Below are positions 12,700 through 24,273 of a stretch of 64,000 bases of DNA, piece after piece. Origin of the DNA: Rhynochetos jubatus (Eukaryota; Chordata; Aves; Eurypygiformes; Rhynochetidae); contig CM050656.1 of assembly GCA_027574665.1 (NCBI GenBank), forward strand, positions 12,661,501 through 12,725,500, in the 5' to 3' direction. The position numbers and the translations under genes are program-made. Under the pieces are notes generated by a model. It had not been told where the DNA came from. It saw only the letters and a list, made by a program, of their open reading frames with translations, and did no database searches. Each line of letters opens with the position of its first letter. Positions within the stretch are counted from its first letter, which is position 1.

Positions 12700-14340
12700 C
12701 TGCAAATTAAAAATAAAATACACACGTGTTTGGAATGAAAGTAGATGAACACACTGTATCATACATCCATTAGTACAGAGCATCTATTACAAATGCATAT
12801 TAAACGTGGATGAATATCCTCACAAAATTTAGACCAGCATATTTTTACACAAAACAACAGCTTTCCCCACTCCCATACCAGAATTATCATGAGTTATAAT
12901 CCCCAGTGAGTGAACTGCTGTAACAGAAAGTATTCAAATAAAGAGCACCCTTAAAAGTTATTTACAATACAAACACTCTATTTTCTGCTGAGTAAAAGTA
13001 GCCAAAATCCTATCTTAGCGCTGCCTCTATTTCTATTTTATATATGTGAATAAAACAACAACAAAAAAGGAATATATTGATTATAGTAAAATAAATGTAT
13101 TGCATATCCATTTTGCTCTACAATTCCACCTTTATACTATCAGGCACTGAAATATTTGTGTCATCCAAAACTCACAGAAAATTGAATGTGACACCAAATG
13201 TAACAAACACACTACGACGCAAATTTCCACATTAATTATGAAGGCTACATCAGCACTACATATTTAGAAGTATATTAACAGTACCAAATAGTATAGTAAC
13301 GGCAATGACCAACTTTGGGTAGTCAGAATTCTTATTTCTTGTAATCACAAACACAAGAAATTGTAACCTGTTGTAACCCTGGAACATGCTGGTACAAGTG
13401 ACACCAAATAAAAGAAACTCCCAGATACATGAAATTGTCTTTCCCATTGCTGCAGGTTTTTCCTCGAGAAGCAAAATAAGCATTTACATTTAACTTATTT
13501 AAATAACGTCTTGAAGTACTTAATAAAAATTAGGTTTATGTTTCTAAAGCATTACAACATATCTTATATATTTATAAATACGCATAACCTTAAAATTAAT
13601 TTATATATCAAAAGCATTCAAATTTAATATACATTTAAAAAGCATACATCTGCTTCCCATGCCTTCGAGAGAGGTAAATCACCAGGCTAAACAACTGAAA
13701 GTAATGCACTAAACCAACTCTAAACAATGATTGACCTTCTGGCTGATGCAGAAATAGGATTTTTTTTCTCAATTTCATATTCAGTTAATTCATTTCAATG
13801 TCCTGATTGTCTCAAAGTAAGAAAGCACTTAAGAAATAACATAGCATGAACACTTGTTTTCATTTTCCAATCTAGAAATAAGCATTAAGTGCAAGAGGAT
13901 GAGATCTACCATTTACAAAATCCTCCAGGGCCAAACCCATTTTCTAGTCACTGTCCAAAGTTAATGCCTTAACCATTTTAAACCTTGAAAGCACTCCCGT
14001 ACCAATTCGAAAAGCAAAATGCAGGAAGTTTGCTTTTTATTTACGTATCCGGTAAATTTAAGAAAAACGTAGTTTATTTCATATTGTTTCATGTATTTTA
14101 ACTGAATTCAGATTTTAACATCAATACAACTACATATTCAGCACTCATACGTTAAACAAATATTTTACTGCCACAAATATGAGCATGAAGCATTTGAATG
14201 CTCATTTGGCACCGTGAGACACTTATAAGCATACGTTAAAATGTCGACAAAAGGTGTTACCTTACTGTAAAAGCTGTACTTAGCAGCAAATCAAGGCAAT
14301 CTAATAATTACCAAACTGCTAATAATTAACCTCTCCTTTG
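12700..14340. other. AT-rich block, possibly noncoding conserved sequence or a 3' UTR
   Basis: Strongly AT-rich, non-repetitive stretch. On the minus strand a 75-codon ATG frame (13256-13483) encodes two hydrophobic segments with WEFLLFGV and AVTILFGTV cores, preceded by a weak acceptor-like CTTCTC...CCTGCAG. AT-rich DNA favours hydrophobic codons, so chance is a sufficient explanation. The block could instead be the 3' UTR of a minus-strand gene lying outside the window. None of these is proven. Confidence 0.3.
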
Positions 14341-14400
14341 AGAAATGTAACAAAGTAAGATCAAAGTGTATGATTTACATCAAAGTTTCTGCTTGATTTA
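14341..14400. promoter_or_regulatory. Cluster of TCF/LEF- and SOX-like motifs
   Basis: Three HMG-box-type motifs lie within 37 bp: AACAAAG (14349-14355), GATCAAAG (14359-14366) and CATCAAAG (14378-14385). They are flanked on the left by paired homeodomain cores, CTAATAATTACC and CTAATAATTAACC (about 14301-14330). WWCAAAG is the TCF/LEF core, and AACAAAG also fits SOX factors. The spacing suggests a possible Wnt-responsive enhancer. Activity is inferred from motifs alone. Confidence 0.3.
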
Positions 14401-14947
14401 CATCATTATTTAAATCATGTTTCAGAGAATGAGATATTTATTACAAAGTAGCAAAAGAAGAGTGGAAAGATTTAATGAACTCTGACAACAATCTCTATTT
14501 TTAGCCTCATCCCAAATTCACGATGGATTTGGCAGAAAAATTCCTGAAGGTCCTTGAGTTACCCTGTTGGATAGTCTTCAATTTCGGAATATTCATATGG
14601 GGTAAACTCAAGAATGAGTTATTTTACAACCACTTGGGAGCTGGGAAGGCTGGGATACTGGAGGAGATTCCAGTATAGCCCTAACCATGCCAGGATCATG
14701 CTCCTGCTGGTGAATGAAGCCTCCTAAGTATCTCCTACTCATCCGTGCACCAAGTAACAGCTCAACAGTACTTCAGAGCCCGCAGTGGGATTAAGCAAAA
14801 CATCCCAAAACTCCAACACAGTCTTTCGCTGATGAGGGGGAGTAAGGAGGGAGGACAATCTCTTATCTCAGTCATGGTATTTTTCCTTTATTACAAGAAT
14901 TAAAGAATTATGAGAAATGCACACAAAGTTAATGCAGACAAATGATA
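14401..14947. other. No gene recognised
   Basis: AT-rich to mixed single-copy sequence without recognised features. Confidence 0.5.
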
Positions 14948-14970
14948 TTTTTTTTAATTTTTTTTTTTTT
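14948..14970. repeat. T-rich tract
   Basis: A homopolymeric T tract interrupted by AA. There is no adjacent element for which it would be a reverse-strand poly(A) tail. Confidence 0.9.
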
Positions 14971-14999
14971 ATCTTGCTAGTATTTTAATTAAAACCTTT

Positions 15000-15330
15000 T
15001 GTCATGTCTGCTAAGCAAGTTCAAAGTGTTGCAATGCAGTAGCAGCGGGTACGCAGAAGTCTTGTTATGCTTGGGGGAAAAAAAAATGTTTTCAACTTTT
15101 ACCGAATCAGCGACTGTAATTACTACAGGGATAAATCAAATTTATAGCAGGCAAACACAAGGCATAATCATTTTTTGTGCGGCCAGAAATGAGTTTATTT
15201 TTGTTACAATGTGATAGAGTTCAACATTTTCTGCATGTCAGACAGACTATTTTGATAATATTCTTTACATTTCCTCCTTATTAATGAGATGAAAAATTTG
15301 CTATTAAGATATGCAAGTCATCTCAATACA
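15000..15330. promoter_or_regulatory. Candidate regulatory block with homeobox- and forkhead-like motifs
   Basis: The block contains TGTAATTAC (about 15116-15123), GCAAACA (15151-15157), GGCATAATCATT (about 15161-15172), TATTAATGA (15279-15287) and a MEIS/TALE-like ATGTCAGACAG (about 15235-15245). The unique, AT-rich, motif-dense texture resembles deeply conserved vertebrate enhancers. Only the motifs are seen; conservation is inferred. Confidence 0.3.
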
Positions 15331-15755
15331 TCTTGCTACTGGATAAGCTTCAACAAAATCTTAAAGCACTTTTTTCTACCCACATTAACAAAATAAATGC
15401 ATAACCAAAATTCTTGCTTTGGTATTAGACAATGTTCTGTTCTTGCAAAATATCAAGAGGTGGAATTCAGCAAACGACAGCAAATTAGTTGGCCTTTCTT
15501 TTTTTTGAAAAAATTCTGTTCAGAATGCTGTAACAGGGGAGACAAAAACAGTTTTAATTTTCATTATTTCCAAAGACTTTTTTTCAGTTTAACTGACTGA
15601 GAGACAAAAGTGTGTTGCCTTTTTTTTTTTAAATCATGCCAAAGACTACCTCTGCTATTTAAAAGTACATTCACATCACCACTTTCCCTACTAACCTTTT
15701 GTGAAGAACAATTTCTGATTGCTAGGCTATTTTTCATTTGCCTACCTCTATTCAT
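15331..15755. other. No gene recognised
   Basis: AT-rich sequence with T-rich runs near 15500 and 15622. Nothing identifiable. Confidence 0.5.
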
Positions 15756-15777
15756 AAAAAAGAAAAAAAAAAAAAAA
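15756..15777. repeat. A-rich tract
   Basis: Near-homopolymeric A run interrupted by one G. No SINE or LINE body is recognisable to its left, so a retroposon tail is not supported. Confidence 0.9.
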
Positions 15778-15984
15778 GGAGCATGTAAAATGGCAGATTT
15801 GAGAGACTGTTAAATAACTTGAATAGCTCACATGCATAAAACCGATTACGCTTTTGCAAAACCTAAGTAACGTTATCAACACGCGGGATCGCTTGGGTAT
15901 ACCACGGCACCGCTAACCAGGCCACAGCTCAAGCACTCGCCGGCAACAAACCGCACCAAGCGCGTCATGAGCACAAGTGATCTG

Positions 15985-16032
15985 CTCTTCGCTTGAAGAG
16001 TAAGTACATACGTGAACACGCGCACGTATGTA
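15985..16032. other. Two adjacent perfect inverted repeats
   Basis: Hairpin 1 is CTCTTC (15985-15990), a 4-nt loop GCTT, and GAAGAG (15995-16000). Hairpin 2 is TACATACGTG (16005-16014), an 8-nt loop AACACGCG, and CACGTATGTA (16023-16032), a perfect 10-bp stem containing CACGTA/TACGTG half-sites. Only four bases separate them. The surrounding 15880-16030 is locally CpG-rich. The stems are too short for a microRNA precursor. A cruciform or paired binding sites are possible. Confidence 0.6.
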
Positions 16033-17313
16033 TTTGAGCACACAGACAAAGGGCGCTCATAATCAAACAAACCTGACAGTTCCTACCTGATAAAACAATG
16101 TTGTTATGAGGCTACATAGCTGGAGTCAGCAGAATAGTTTGGACCAAGTTATCCAAGAGTTCTCCATTTACAAACTTCAGTTTTTCCTTGACACAGTCTG
16201 GAAAATTACCATGGAAAGATACAGCAGAAAATACTGTAGGTAGGCTGTCACCTCCGGTGCCAGGAGAGACAGCTGAGCGATGCCACCGCAATGGGAAGGA
16301 TGGCTCCGAAAATGTTTCTGCAAGACCGCTGCGGAAAGACCTTTATCAGCGAGTGACTATAAATTTATTTTCTGCAAAGGAACCTTCTGGCATAATGCGC
16401 GGAGAAAGGACATAAAACGCAATCTGTCTGCCAATGAAACTAAAAAGCAAATGCGAAGGCGGAAGAGGCAGCATATTTTGTTGAAATATGTAGATACGCC
16501 ACTTAGATCTCAATGTGTGCCACCGTCTGACACCAAAGGGTGAAATGTTCTGATCTCTGCTGACAATATTTATACTGAGAAAACCTCCAACATTTCATTC
16601 AAAACTCCCAAAACGCCCATCATCCTCTCTCCAGAAGCCAGAGGGTTGGTTGAGAGCCCCCTGCAAGGCTGGCGAACAGGCGACAGAGCCTATGGACCAT
16701 CTCGCCAGCATCGCTTGCTTCCATCTCGGCAGTACTCGCCCATGTACCTCCAGAAGACAACTGAGGACCGTGGAAAATGAATTAACTTTGTTTTCTACAG
16801 CAAAAAAATAAATAAAACGCTTCAACAAGACGGACCACGGCAGCCCACATCCCTCGTAGGGTAGGAGGCCAGCATCCCCTGCACGGCAGGCCAACACGCA
16901 TGGAGGCTGGGACTGCTGTGGGGGCAGGATGCTTTCGCTTGCAAACAGATTAAGCAATCCAATCACCCAGAAATGAGTTTAGGATTTGGCTTTTTCCTTT
17001 CTTTTCATCTTTGTTAGATAATTTGTGTACCTGTAATATTAAATAAAAGCCATGCAGAACAGCAATCATGTCTTTTCTGAACTGTTTTTTTAAGAAAACT
17101 AACAAAATAACCATCACCCTTGTCATGTCTAATAAAGCTGTTAAACAAAAGCAGTAATATTCCACCAAATAGGCATGCAGAACTCTAACGCAAGTTAAAC
17201 AGACATATACAGAAAAAAATATGAACTGTGTAATTGAACCCTATTTTCAGAGAGGCAATATTAATTAGCTAAATATTTTAAAATACAAATACGAAGATTA
17301 AGTAACGCCGAAA
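16033..17313. other. No gene recognised
   Basis: Single-copy sequence. A minus frame (16595-16966, 123 codons) and plus frames near 16188-16543 have no recognisable product. Confidence 0.5.
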
Positions 17314-17453
17314 GAAGGCACAGGATCTAAAGGGCAATGGATCTAAAGATACATTTTTAAATATTTAAGCCAGTTTTTGTCCTGAGGGCACAGGATCTAA
17401 AGGGCAATGGATCTAAAGATACACTTTTAAATATTTAAGCCAGTTTTTCCCCT
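17314..17453. repeat. 70-bp tandem duplication (two copies)
   Basis: Copy 1 is 17314-17383 and copy 2 is 17384-17453. The copies differ at only about four positions (17316/17386, 17354/17424 and 17379-17380/17449-17450). Each copy itself contains GGATCTAAAG twice, 16 bp apart. The high identity implies a recent duplication, probably polymorphic in copy number. Confidence 0.97.
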
Positions 17454-18699
17454 GAATTTTTATCATCTATTAACATAACTTCATACATTTTGTATAATAA
17501 GTTTGTGCATTACAATGTTTTTTTCAATTGTTTAATCTTCCTATTTATATTTTTTAAACATCCAGCAATTGCTCAAGCCTCTGGGTGTATTTATTTTAAT
17601 TAAAGACAACAAAACCAAATGAAAAGCTTCTGCATTGTTTGAAAGAGGAGACCACTCAGAATTTTCCTCCATGTGTTGCAACAGAGATCTGTTGGATACG
17701 TCCCCAGAGTAACACCGCCAAAGACAATAGCTGCGCCAACAGCGATTTGTCTGCATTGTGAAAGGGAAACGTTTAACAAAAAAAATAAAAGAGTAATTTA
17801 ATATTTGTATTGTGTTTACACAAAGAACCGCTGCTGAGAGCGAATACCGAATGCATGGCATAGCACCTTGCATCCTAAGCCCCTATGAGGGCACACTCCC
17901 ACACCTCCAACAATGGGGGACGGACACACTCCAGGACAGACTGACGCGCTAGCTGTACAGCCCTGCACTTGCTGCCCTTCAATCCATTTAAAGCATCTGC
18001 TTTATTCCATGTAAGAGGGATGTTGACACGTTTTGGTGAAAGACCCAAGCAAGAGGCCGCCCTGGGTAGCCTCACCCACAGGCCAGCCGGTCCTCGTGCT
18101 ACCAGGCTGCCAAAGCATCACTTCTCTCCAACAACTCCTGCCAACACGCCTGTGTTACCAGCCTTCGCTCCACGCTGCATCCACCACCTCCCTGGATTTT
18201 TACTTTTTGCAAAGGTACACTCGAATCCATGACCTCACCAACTTATTCATGTGGGGCCAGTCGCTTCGTTCGCCTGAAAGCGGGTAATTCCAGGTTCTCC
18301 CCTCCCCTTCACCCACTGCTATTTACTCCCACAGTCAGAAGAGTGCAGTTCAAAACCCAGAAGGTAAATAGAAAGGCTTAAAAGGCTTCCTCCCAGTATC
18401 CAGCCATAAAAAAATCTTCTCAATATTTATGCCTTTTCAATGCAACCTATTTCTTCCGTAACAAAAGGCTGCTTTTGAGGTAAACTCCTTACACTGCATT
18501 AGGGCAGGCTCCAGCAACACTTTAGATGCTGTTAGAAGAGGTTTTCTAAAATCCTGCATAAACCTGTAAGAACTGCACACGTAAGGAACAAAACAGGATC
18601 TCTGTGGTCTTTCAGCCCACCACTCTAACAGTGTATGAATTCAATGCAGACAAAGGCAGACAACACTCAGAAATGTGCTACCCCTTCAGAACGTTATTT
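17454..18699. other. No gene recognised
   Basis: Single-copy sequence. A minus frame at 17541-17873 (110 codons) is unrecognised. The 17880-18300 segment is C-rich and carries overlapping open frames. Confidence 0.5.
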
Positions 18700-19020
18700 C
18701 ATAGTATTAATAATTACCACAAAAGCAACAGTGGTATTTGACAAAGGTTTAGTTGGGTTTTTTTAAATAAGCTTACACTGATGAGAAGTTTTTCAACAAA
18801 CTCACTATTGTATCTAAAAGGCAAATGCAAGTTCAAAATAAATTGCAAGGCAGTATTTTAGGAATGCTATTTTTGTTCACATGTATGGATCTAGTTATTG
18901 AATACAAGCAAAGTTTAACAACAGTTGTAGCTAATAAACAATTTTACATCATACAAATTGCCCTGCCCTTTAGGAAATAACCTGGAAATAGTCTACAGTC
19001 TCTGCTGAAGTAGACTACTT
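18700..19020. promoter_or_regulatory. Candidate AT-rich conserved noncoding block
   Basis: A unique AT-rich segment with evenly spaced motif-like words such as GTAGCTAATAAACAATTTTAC (about 18927-18947), AAGCAAAGTTTAACAACAG and ATGCAAGTTC. It carries no coding potential and no repeat signature. It is called only on texture, so confidence is low. Confidence 0.2.
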
Positions 19021-21039
19021 AGAAATTACTTGTCTTCAAAGCCTGGAAAAGACCAAGTGACAAGCGGTACCCATTTCCTCGCAGTCTATCCAAGAGGTGC
19101 TGCTGAAACTCACATAATTTTTCCTCCCCTTTGCTTTAATTCTATTTCTTCTATGCTAACAGAGAGCCTTTCTGGATATTAGGTTTCAGCATCCATTTCA
19201 CATCTTTGAAAATTAGGTGAGACTAATACAGACTTCAACTAACCAATTGCAGAAATCTGGAGAAATAACTTCCCAGAGTGAATTACTTATTAAAAAGCAA
19301 ACATATCGATGAAAGAGCCCAAACTAGGCACCGTGCGAAGCCAAAGTAATACTCTCAGCCCCATGATCTCTCCCCGTAGATTTTGTCAGATCACTCTGAA
19401 CTGCTCACGAACACTGCCAGTAATTTTTTTTGATAGCCAACAAAGGGGCAATTAAAGAGTAGCACCAAGGCACAGCTCACATTTTGGGAGGATTTCACCC
19501 AGAAACATACCACTGATATTCACATTTAAGATCTCCCAGGGCCCTATTACTTCTTGCTTTTCCAATAATATCCAGACTTGCTCTGGCACTTGAAACAAAA
19601 TCAAGCCTTAACAAGCCACAGATTCCCAAACTTTGCTTCCTGTTAATTGTAGCAATACAGAAATTCATGCTAAACTATTCAGCTATCTACCTGACTAATT
19701 TTACATCTGTATTCATACTCTGGGTGAATCACATTTAGAAAATTATATATATTATATATCAACATGGTATGACATTCTGTCAAGTTACCCTTTATTATGC
19801 AATTCCATCCTTAAAAAGACCTGGAGATAGCTTATACACTCATTTGGAAATTTGATCCTGGGATAGATGTCTAAAACGTGTCAGAGAAACAACCGCGATC
19901 AGAGAAATTTCCAAGTGGGGGGTAACTCCGTGCTGCCCCAGACCACAATATTTGGGCTTGTGGGCTCATGGTCAGTGCCAGGAACGCTGCTGGGATAGGA
20001 CTTTCAGGAGAAGGAAGAGGTATTTCAAAAAAGAAAAATTATTGAAAAAACCCAGTGGGGTGGATGGAAAACACAAAGTATTAACCCAACTATTCATTCC
20101 CAGGTGCACCTGACACCAGAGGTTGTACATATAAGGCCAGAGAGGACCACCTGCCCTCAGGTACCACAGGCTTCCCAAATTAACCCTAGGTAGAAAGCTT
20201 ATCTTCAAAACAATCAACCCCCACCCCCAAAAGCCCCTCAGGTCTGTAAGTTTCTAACTGTGTTAGAAAACAAGAAATAAAGAACGACCAAAAAACCCCA
20301 CGTCTCAGTTTTATCCTCTGATGAATGGACAGCAGGCAAAGGAGACCTCTGTCCCAAACCCTCATCCCAACCCCGCCCCATCCTTGCCATCAGGTGTGAA
20401 TGAGGCTCCACCACAGCCAGGAACCCCCAGCAGGATTCACAGCGGCTGCATCAGGTTTATTTGGCAATACCTTTTCCCCCCCGTATGACAAGTCAGCAAC
20501 TCATCTCCACACCAATTAGGCTCACCATAAGGACACACTTAGTGTTGCAAGAACAAATTGCGCTTTAGTAGCGCTGTCCACTTTATGGAACTTTAAATTA
20601 AATTTCACATAAAACCTCAGCTTTAGATGTCCCTTAATCGGTCTCCTGTTCATGACTTCACGCAACCCTACCCAACATAAAAATTTGTCAAACACAGTCT
20701 TTTCTTCAGTAACGTTCAGCGCACCAAACGCTTCCCGTGCAAACCAAGGGCTGACCCACCTCCTCCCATAGGAAAGCCAACAGAACGCTTTTATGGCTTT
20801 AACAGTTCGGTTAACCCTAACCCACTATTTCTCTTCCATTTCCAGTCAGATGACTTCCTCAGCTGAAAAATTTAATTCCTGATAAGACAACCTTTGAACC
20901 AACAGAAAATGGACTTTTGACTAAAGGCAACCGGCTGCACCAGCGGAGGATGTTCAGTTCCGTGTAGACTTTTTTTTCCCACTGTGCTCGTTATCAGCGC
21001 CACATCAGCGGACACTGACATGAATTAAAGTGCAAAAAG
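19021..21039. other. No gene recognised
   Basis: Single-copy sequence with no repeat family or exon recognised. A short C/A-rich stretch (20218-20240) and two telomere-like CCCTAA units near 20815 are present and look incidental. Confidence 0.5.
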
Positions 21040-21175
21040 CCCTGACATGCCTCGATGCCACGGGTGCTCGGAGCAGGCTCGGCCTGGCCCCCCCAGCGCT
21101 GGCGGCCAGGAGCCACAGGCAGCCGCAGCTGCACGGAGAGGCTCCCGCGAAAGGCACATTCATTGCAAAGGTAAC
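21040..21175. other. GC/CpG-rich patch ending in a donor-like site
   Basis: A roughly 120-bp segment with about ten CpGs. At its right edge GCAAAG|GTAACT (about 21164-21175) matches a 5' splice donor on the plus strand. The plus frame across it (21030-21212) starts at GTG and is not recognisable, and no upstream acceptor was evident. It could be a lncRNA first exon, or chance. Confidence 0.2.
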
Positions 21176-21224
21176 TTACCATCCTATTAACGGGGCTTAT
21201 AGACGGCTGTAAATTCAGCATTAC
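21176..21224. other. No feature recognised
   Basis: Short spacer between the GC-rich patch and an AT-rich block. Confidence 0.5.
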
Positions 21225-21470
21225 AACACTTTATGATGTTAAATAATGCATCATATGTTGCACAGATAGTTTATTGTACATTTTTCCACTTTGAAGACTT
21301 TCATGGATCCTACACAAATTGCTCACAGCTGCGTATTACTGGTAGTTGACAAGTTATTAAAAATTACATTATCTGATCATCTGAGAAACAGAATGCAGTA
21401 GTGCTGCTGAATACTACACTTTAACGTGTGCATAAAAAGGAACGTTGTGGTCCAATTTTTAAGTGCTTAC
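21225..21470. promoter_or_regulatory. Candidate AT-rich conserved noncoding block
   Basis: A unique AT-rich segment with ATAATGCATCATATG (about 21243-21257, octamer/homeobox-like), TTGACAAGTTATTAAAAATTAC and TCTGATCATCTGAG. No coding potential and no repeat signature. Based on texture only. Confidence 0.2.
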
Positions 21471-22527
21471 CCTTATGAAGATGTTTTACTTTTTTTTTTT
21501 AAATAAAGATCTACTGCTTTTACAGCATCTGAATGTGCACTACAGCATATAAAAATCACACCGTGAAGAGCTGTGCTACAGTGCAAAACTGCCACTGGAA
21601 ATATTGGAATTATCTGGCTTTCCTACAACCGAACTCCCCCAATAAATGTTGTATTAGCATACCTGCTTGTGCTTCATTTTCTGATAACAGAGCTCGGTTA
21701 AGACTTGAGAAGCAGATAAATCACAGAGCAAGCACTAACTCAGGACAGTCAGCTTTCAGCTTGTTTGAACTTGACTACATATTGCTAAGCTCGAACAGAA
21801 TGTAAACTGCTGCCCTGTAACAGTTTAGATCATATGTTAAAAATCTTTCAAGCATAGTTATTTGTATCTTAATAATGCCTGAAGGTCCTAAACCAAGATC
21901 ATACGCCATGATCCTGGATTCTCCACCGTACAGATCCTGTCTTGAAGACATTATGATCTAATATAGACAAGATGCAACAAAAATACGAGCAATCATGGAA
22001 GAGTGGGAAGTCATCAGCTTAAAGGTACAGTTAGTTACTTCTCTAACTACTGAAAAATCCCTCTAGGCAGGGAGCAAATAAAGATAAATAGTAGTAGTTA
22101 CCATAGGAGGTCTTTAATGAGTAAATAGTTAAGTAGTTTGGAGAAGTACCTACAGTGCTTTCAAACCTGTACCTTAGTTAGTACTATGTAATGTAATTGA
22201 TAATCTTAAGTGTTATCAATTCATGGCAGAAGAATAAGCAGCCATCTGCATTTTCTAGTAGAACTGAAAAGGACTTGTTGCAGTGATCAAGCAGCAATAA
22301 CCCATATAACCCCTTGAAGTCCTCCTGGTTTGTTCAGCTATTCCCATATTGCCTAACCACATAGGACCTTAGTTAAACGCAGGTAAGGTCCATCTCGCCT
22401 AGGAAGGAGGAACTTTAACCACTCATTTTCACTGCATTTTCAATAAGAACTACATCCACCAAGGTTTCTAGTTCCCTTAACTAAAGGTCATTTGCATCTT
22501 CACCAAAGCAATCGAAGAAACCACAGG
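21471..22527. other. No gene recognised
   Basis: AT-rich single-copy sequence. A T-run at about 21490-21500 and short frames only (21533-21805, 90 codons). Confidence 0.5.
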
Positions 22528-22723
22528 CTTCTTAGCGGTGAAGCACTGGGACAGGTTGCCCAGAGAAGCTGTGGATGCCCCATCCCTGGAAGTGTCCAAG
22601 GCCAGGCTGGATGAGGCTTGGAGCAACCTGGTCTAGTGGAGGGTGTCCCTGCCCAAGGCAGGGGGTTGGAACTGGATGATCTTTAAGGTCTCTTCTAACC
22701 CAAACCATTCTGTGATTCTATGA
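22528..22723 (+). mobile_element. CR1 LINE, 5'-truncated 3' end
   Basis: Starting at the GTG at 22538 the plus strand reads VKHWDRLPREAVDAPSLEV, continuing KARLDEAWSNLV and a stop. This is the conserved C-terminal end of the CR1 ORF2 reverse transcriptase. It is followed by the CR1 3' UTR (GGTGTCCCTGCCCAAGGCAG, then GGTTGGAACTGGATGATCTT) and by the terminal repeat TTCTGTGATTCTATGA (2 units of the 8-mer). CR1 is the dominant LINE of birds and retroposes by target-primed reverse transcription, usually leaving short 5'-truncated copies like this one. The start is blurred by a short internal deletion just before GCACTGGGAC. The copy cannot be active. Confidence 0.97.
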
Positions 22724-23809
22724 ACACTCCTGCCCACTTGTCTTATCCCTCCTTTGCAGATTTAAATCAAACCATATTTGCAGATTTAATTTGCAATACT
22801 CACTTGTTTCTTACCACCAACAACCATTCTGTAAGCTTAATTGCAGATTCTTCTGCGTTAGGAGAACAATGGGACAAGAAGCCTTCCATTCTGGATACCA
22901 CACCTCAATAAAACTTAAGTAATAAACACTGGATTTCATATATTCGGTGCAGTGAGACATTCAGCAATATAATTTGGAACGCACAAAGCTTGTTACTGGA
23001 TCCCAATAAATAAACAAACCAACCAAACCATGAGTTCAAATCCTTTTCAGTAATCACATTCATCTTCTTGAAAGCCACACTTCACTGTGACTGATTTGTC
23101 CTTCTCGTGTAAAACAGCTTCTGTTTAAGGGCAAGTAATGGCATTTGCCACATGTCATGACAGGGGATGGAGGGAACCAAAACGCATAAATCCAAGCTGA
23201 AAGCTTGTCCAAGGCTCACGCTACAGCATAGAACCTCTGTCTCCATGGTGAGTAAGGTCACCACCAAATGAAAACCACCATCAATGACAACAAACCTTGA
23301 CACTGCATCTTCACAGGTGGAGAGACAAAAAAACCCCACAATTTACTAAACAACCATCAAGACCTGCGGCTGGAAAGACTACGCACTGATTACAATCTTT
23401 GTTCTGGTATTTTTTTATGACTGAATGCTCACCCTCCAAAAAACATCATTTGTAACACACTGAACCAGAGTTTCTGAGCAAAATATATGTAATATGGAAC
23501 CCAGCCAAACACTGCTGATTACACCACTGTCTCGAAAGCCTGCTGGCAAGGTATGTGTTGCTTCAAAACCCTAAATTATGGAGTCTTCGTTCTTTATGAA
23601 AATAAAATAACCTGTTATCTCTCGCTCATCTGAACTTATCAAATATTTACTTCACTGGTCGAGGAAAAAGTAGAACTTTGAGGTCCTTTATTCCCACTGA
23701 GTGGCCATGACTATGAACGCGCATAGCAGTACAAAAGTATATAAAAATAGAAAGAGGACATACGAAAACCCACTACTACCAATATTTAAATAATGAGGCT
23801 GCTTTATCT
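22724..23809. other. No gene recognised
   Basis: Single-copy sequence. Short frames (22720-22911 plus, 23082-23339 minus) have no recognisable product. The first begins inside the CR1 terminal repeat and is incidental. Confidence 0.5.
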
Positions 23810-23965
23810 TAATCAGTATATCAATTTATTCACATGGGGTGACAAGAATATATTAAAGCTATTCTGAAGACGGGCCATTAAATTGTTTAGACAACCTGTT
23901 AACCAGTGCTGTTGGCAATTAGGAACACATTTTCACTGGAGGCTTTCCGTAGAGCCATGCTTCAA
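23810..23965. promoter_or_regulatory. Candidate regulatory block with homeobox/forkhead-like motifs
   Basis: The block contains GCCATTAAATTG (about 23875-23884) running into the forkhead-like TGTTTAG (23884-23890), then CTGTTAACC (about 23897-23905) and GCAATTAGG (about 23915-23923). Unique, AT-rich and non-coding. It resembles vertebrate conserved noncoding elements; this is inference from motif density. Confidence 0.28.
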
Positions 23966-24273
23966 AGGTTCAATCTGCAGTATATTAACTTACCACGATA
24001 CACCCAGAGAACTGCTCCTGTCATGTAAGCTCTTTGCTTCCAACTAATTAAACCTACAGTTCACATCGTTAAGAAGTCAACATCCTTCTGCCAGTTTAGC
24101 ATTTACACAACCATGAGAAAGGTAACTTATAAGCAGCCAAGCTACACTAATCAACACTAGGTTAGCTATGAATGTCCTCTGTCCCAAAATCATTTTTGTC
24201 TACTTGTAGCACATTTGGACTGAAGTGGTTTTGGTTTAGTCTTCTGCAGCACTCATGATTTTGTACACGTACT
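23966..24273. other. No feature recognised
   Basis: Single-copy sequence, nothing identifiable. Confidence 0.5.

Noticed and set aside
20810-20825. Interstitial telomeric repeat (TTAACCCTAACCC)
   Set aside because: Only about two units, consistent with chance.
23025-23060. tRNA B-box-like GAGTTCAAATCC
   Set aside because: No matching A box, cloverleaf or Pol III terminator at the right spacing.
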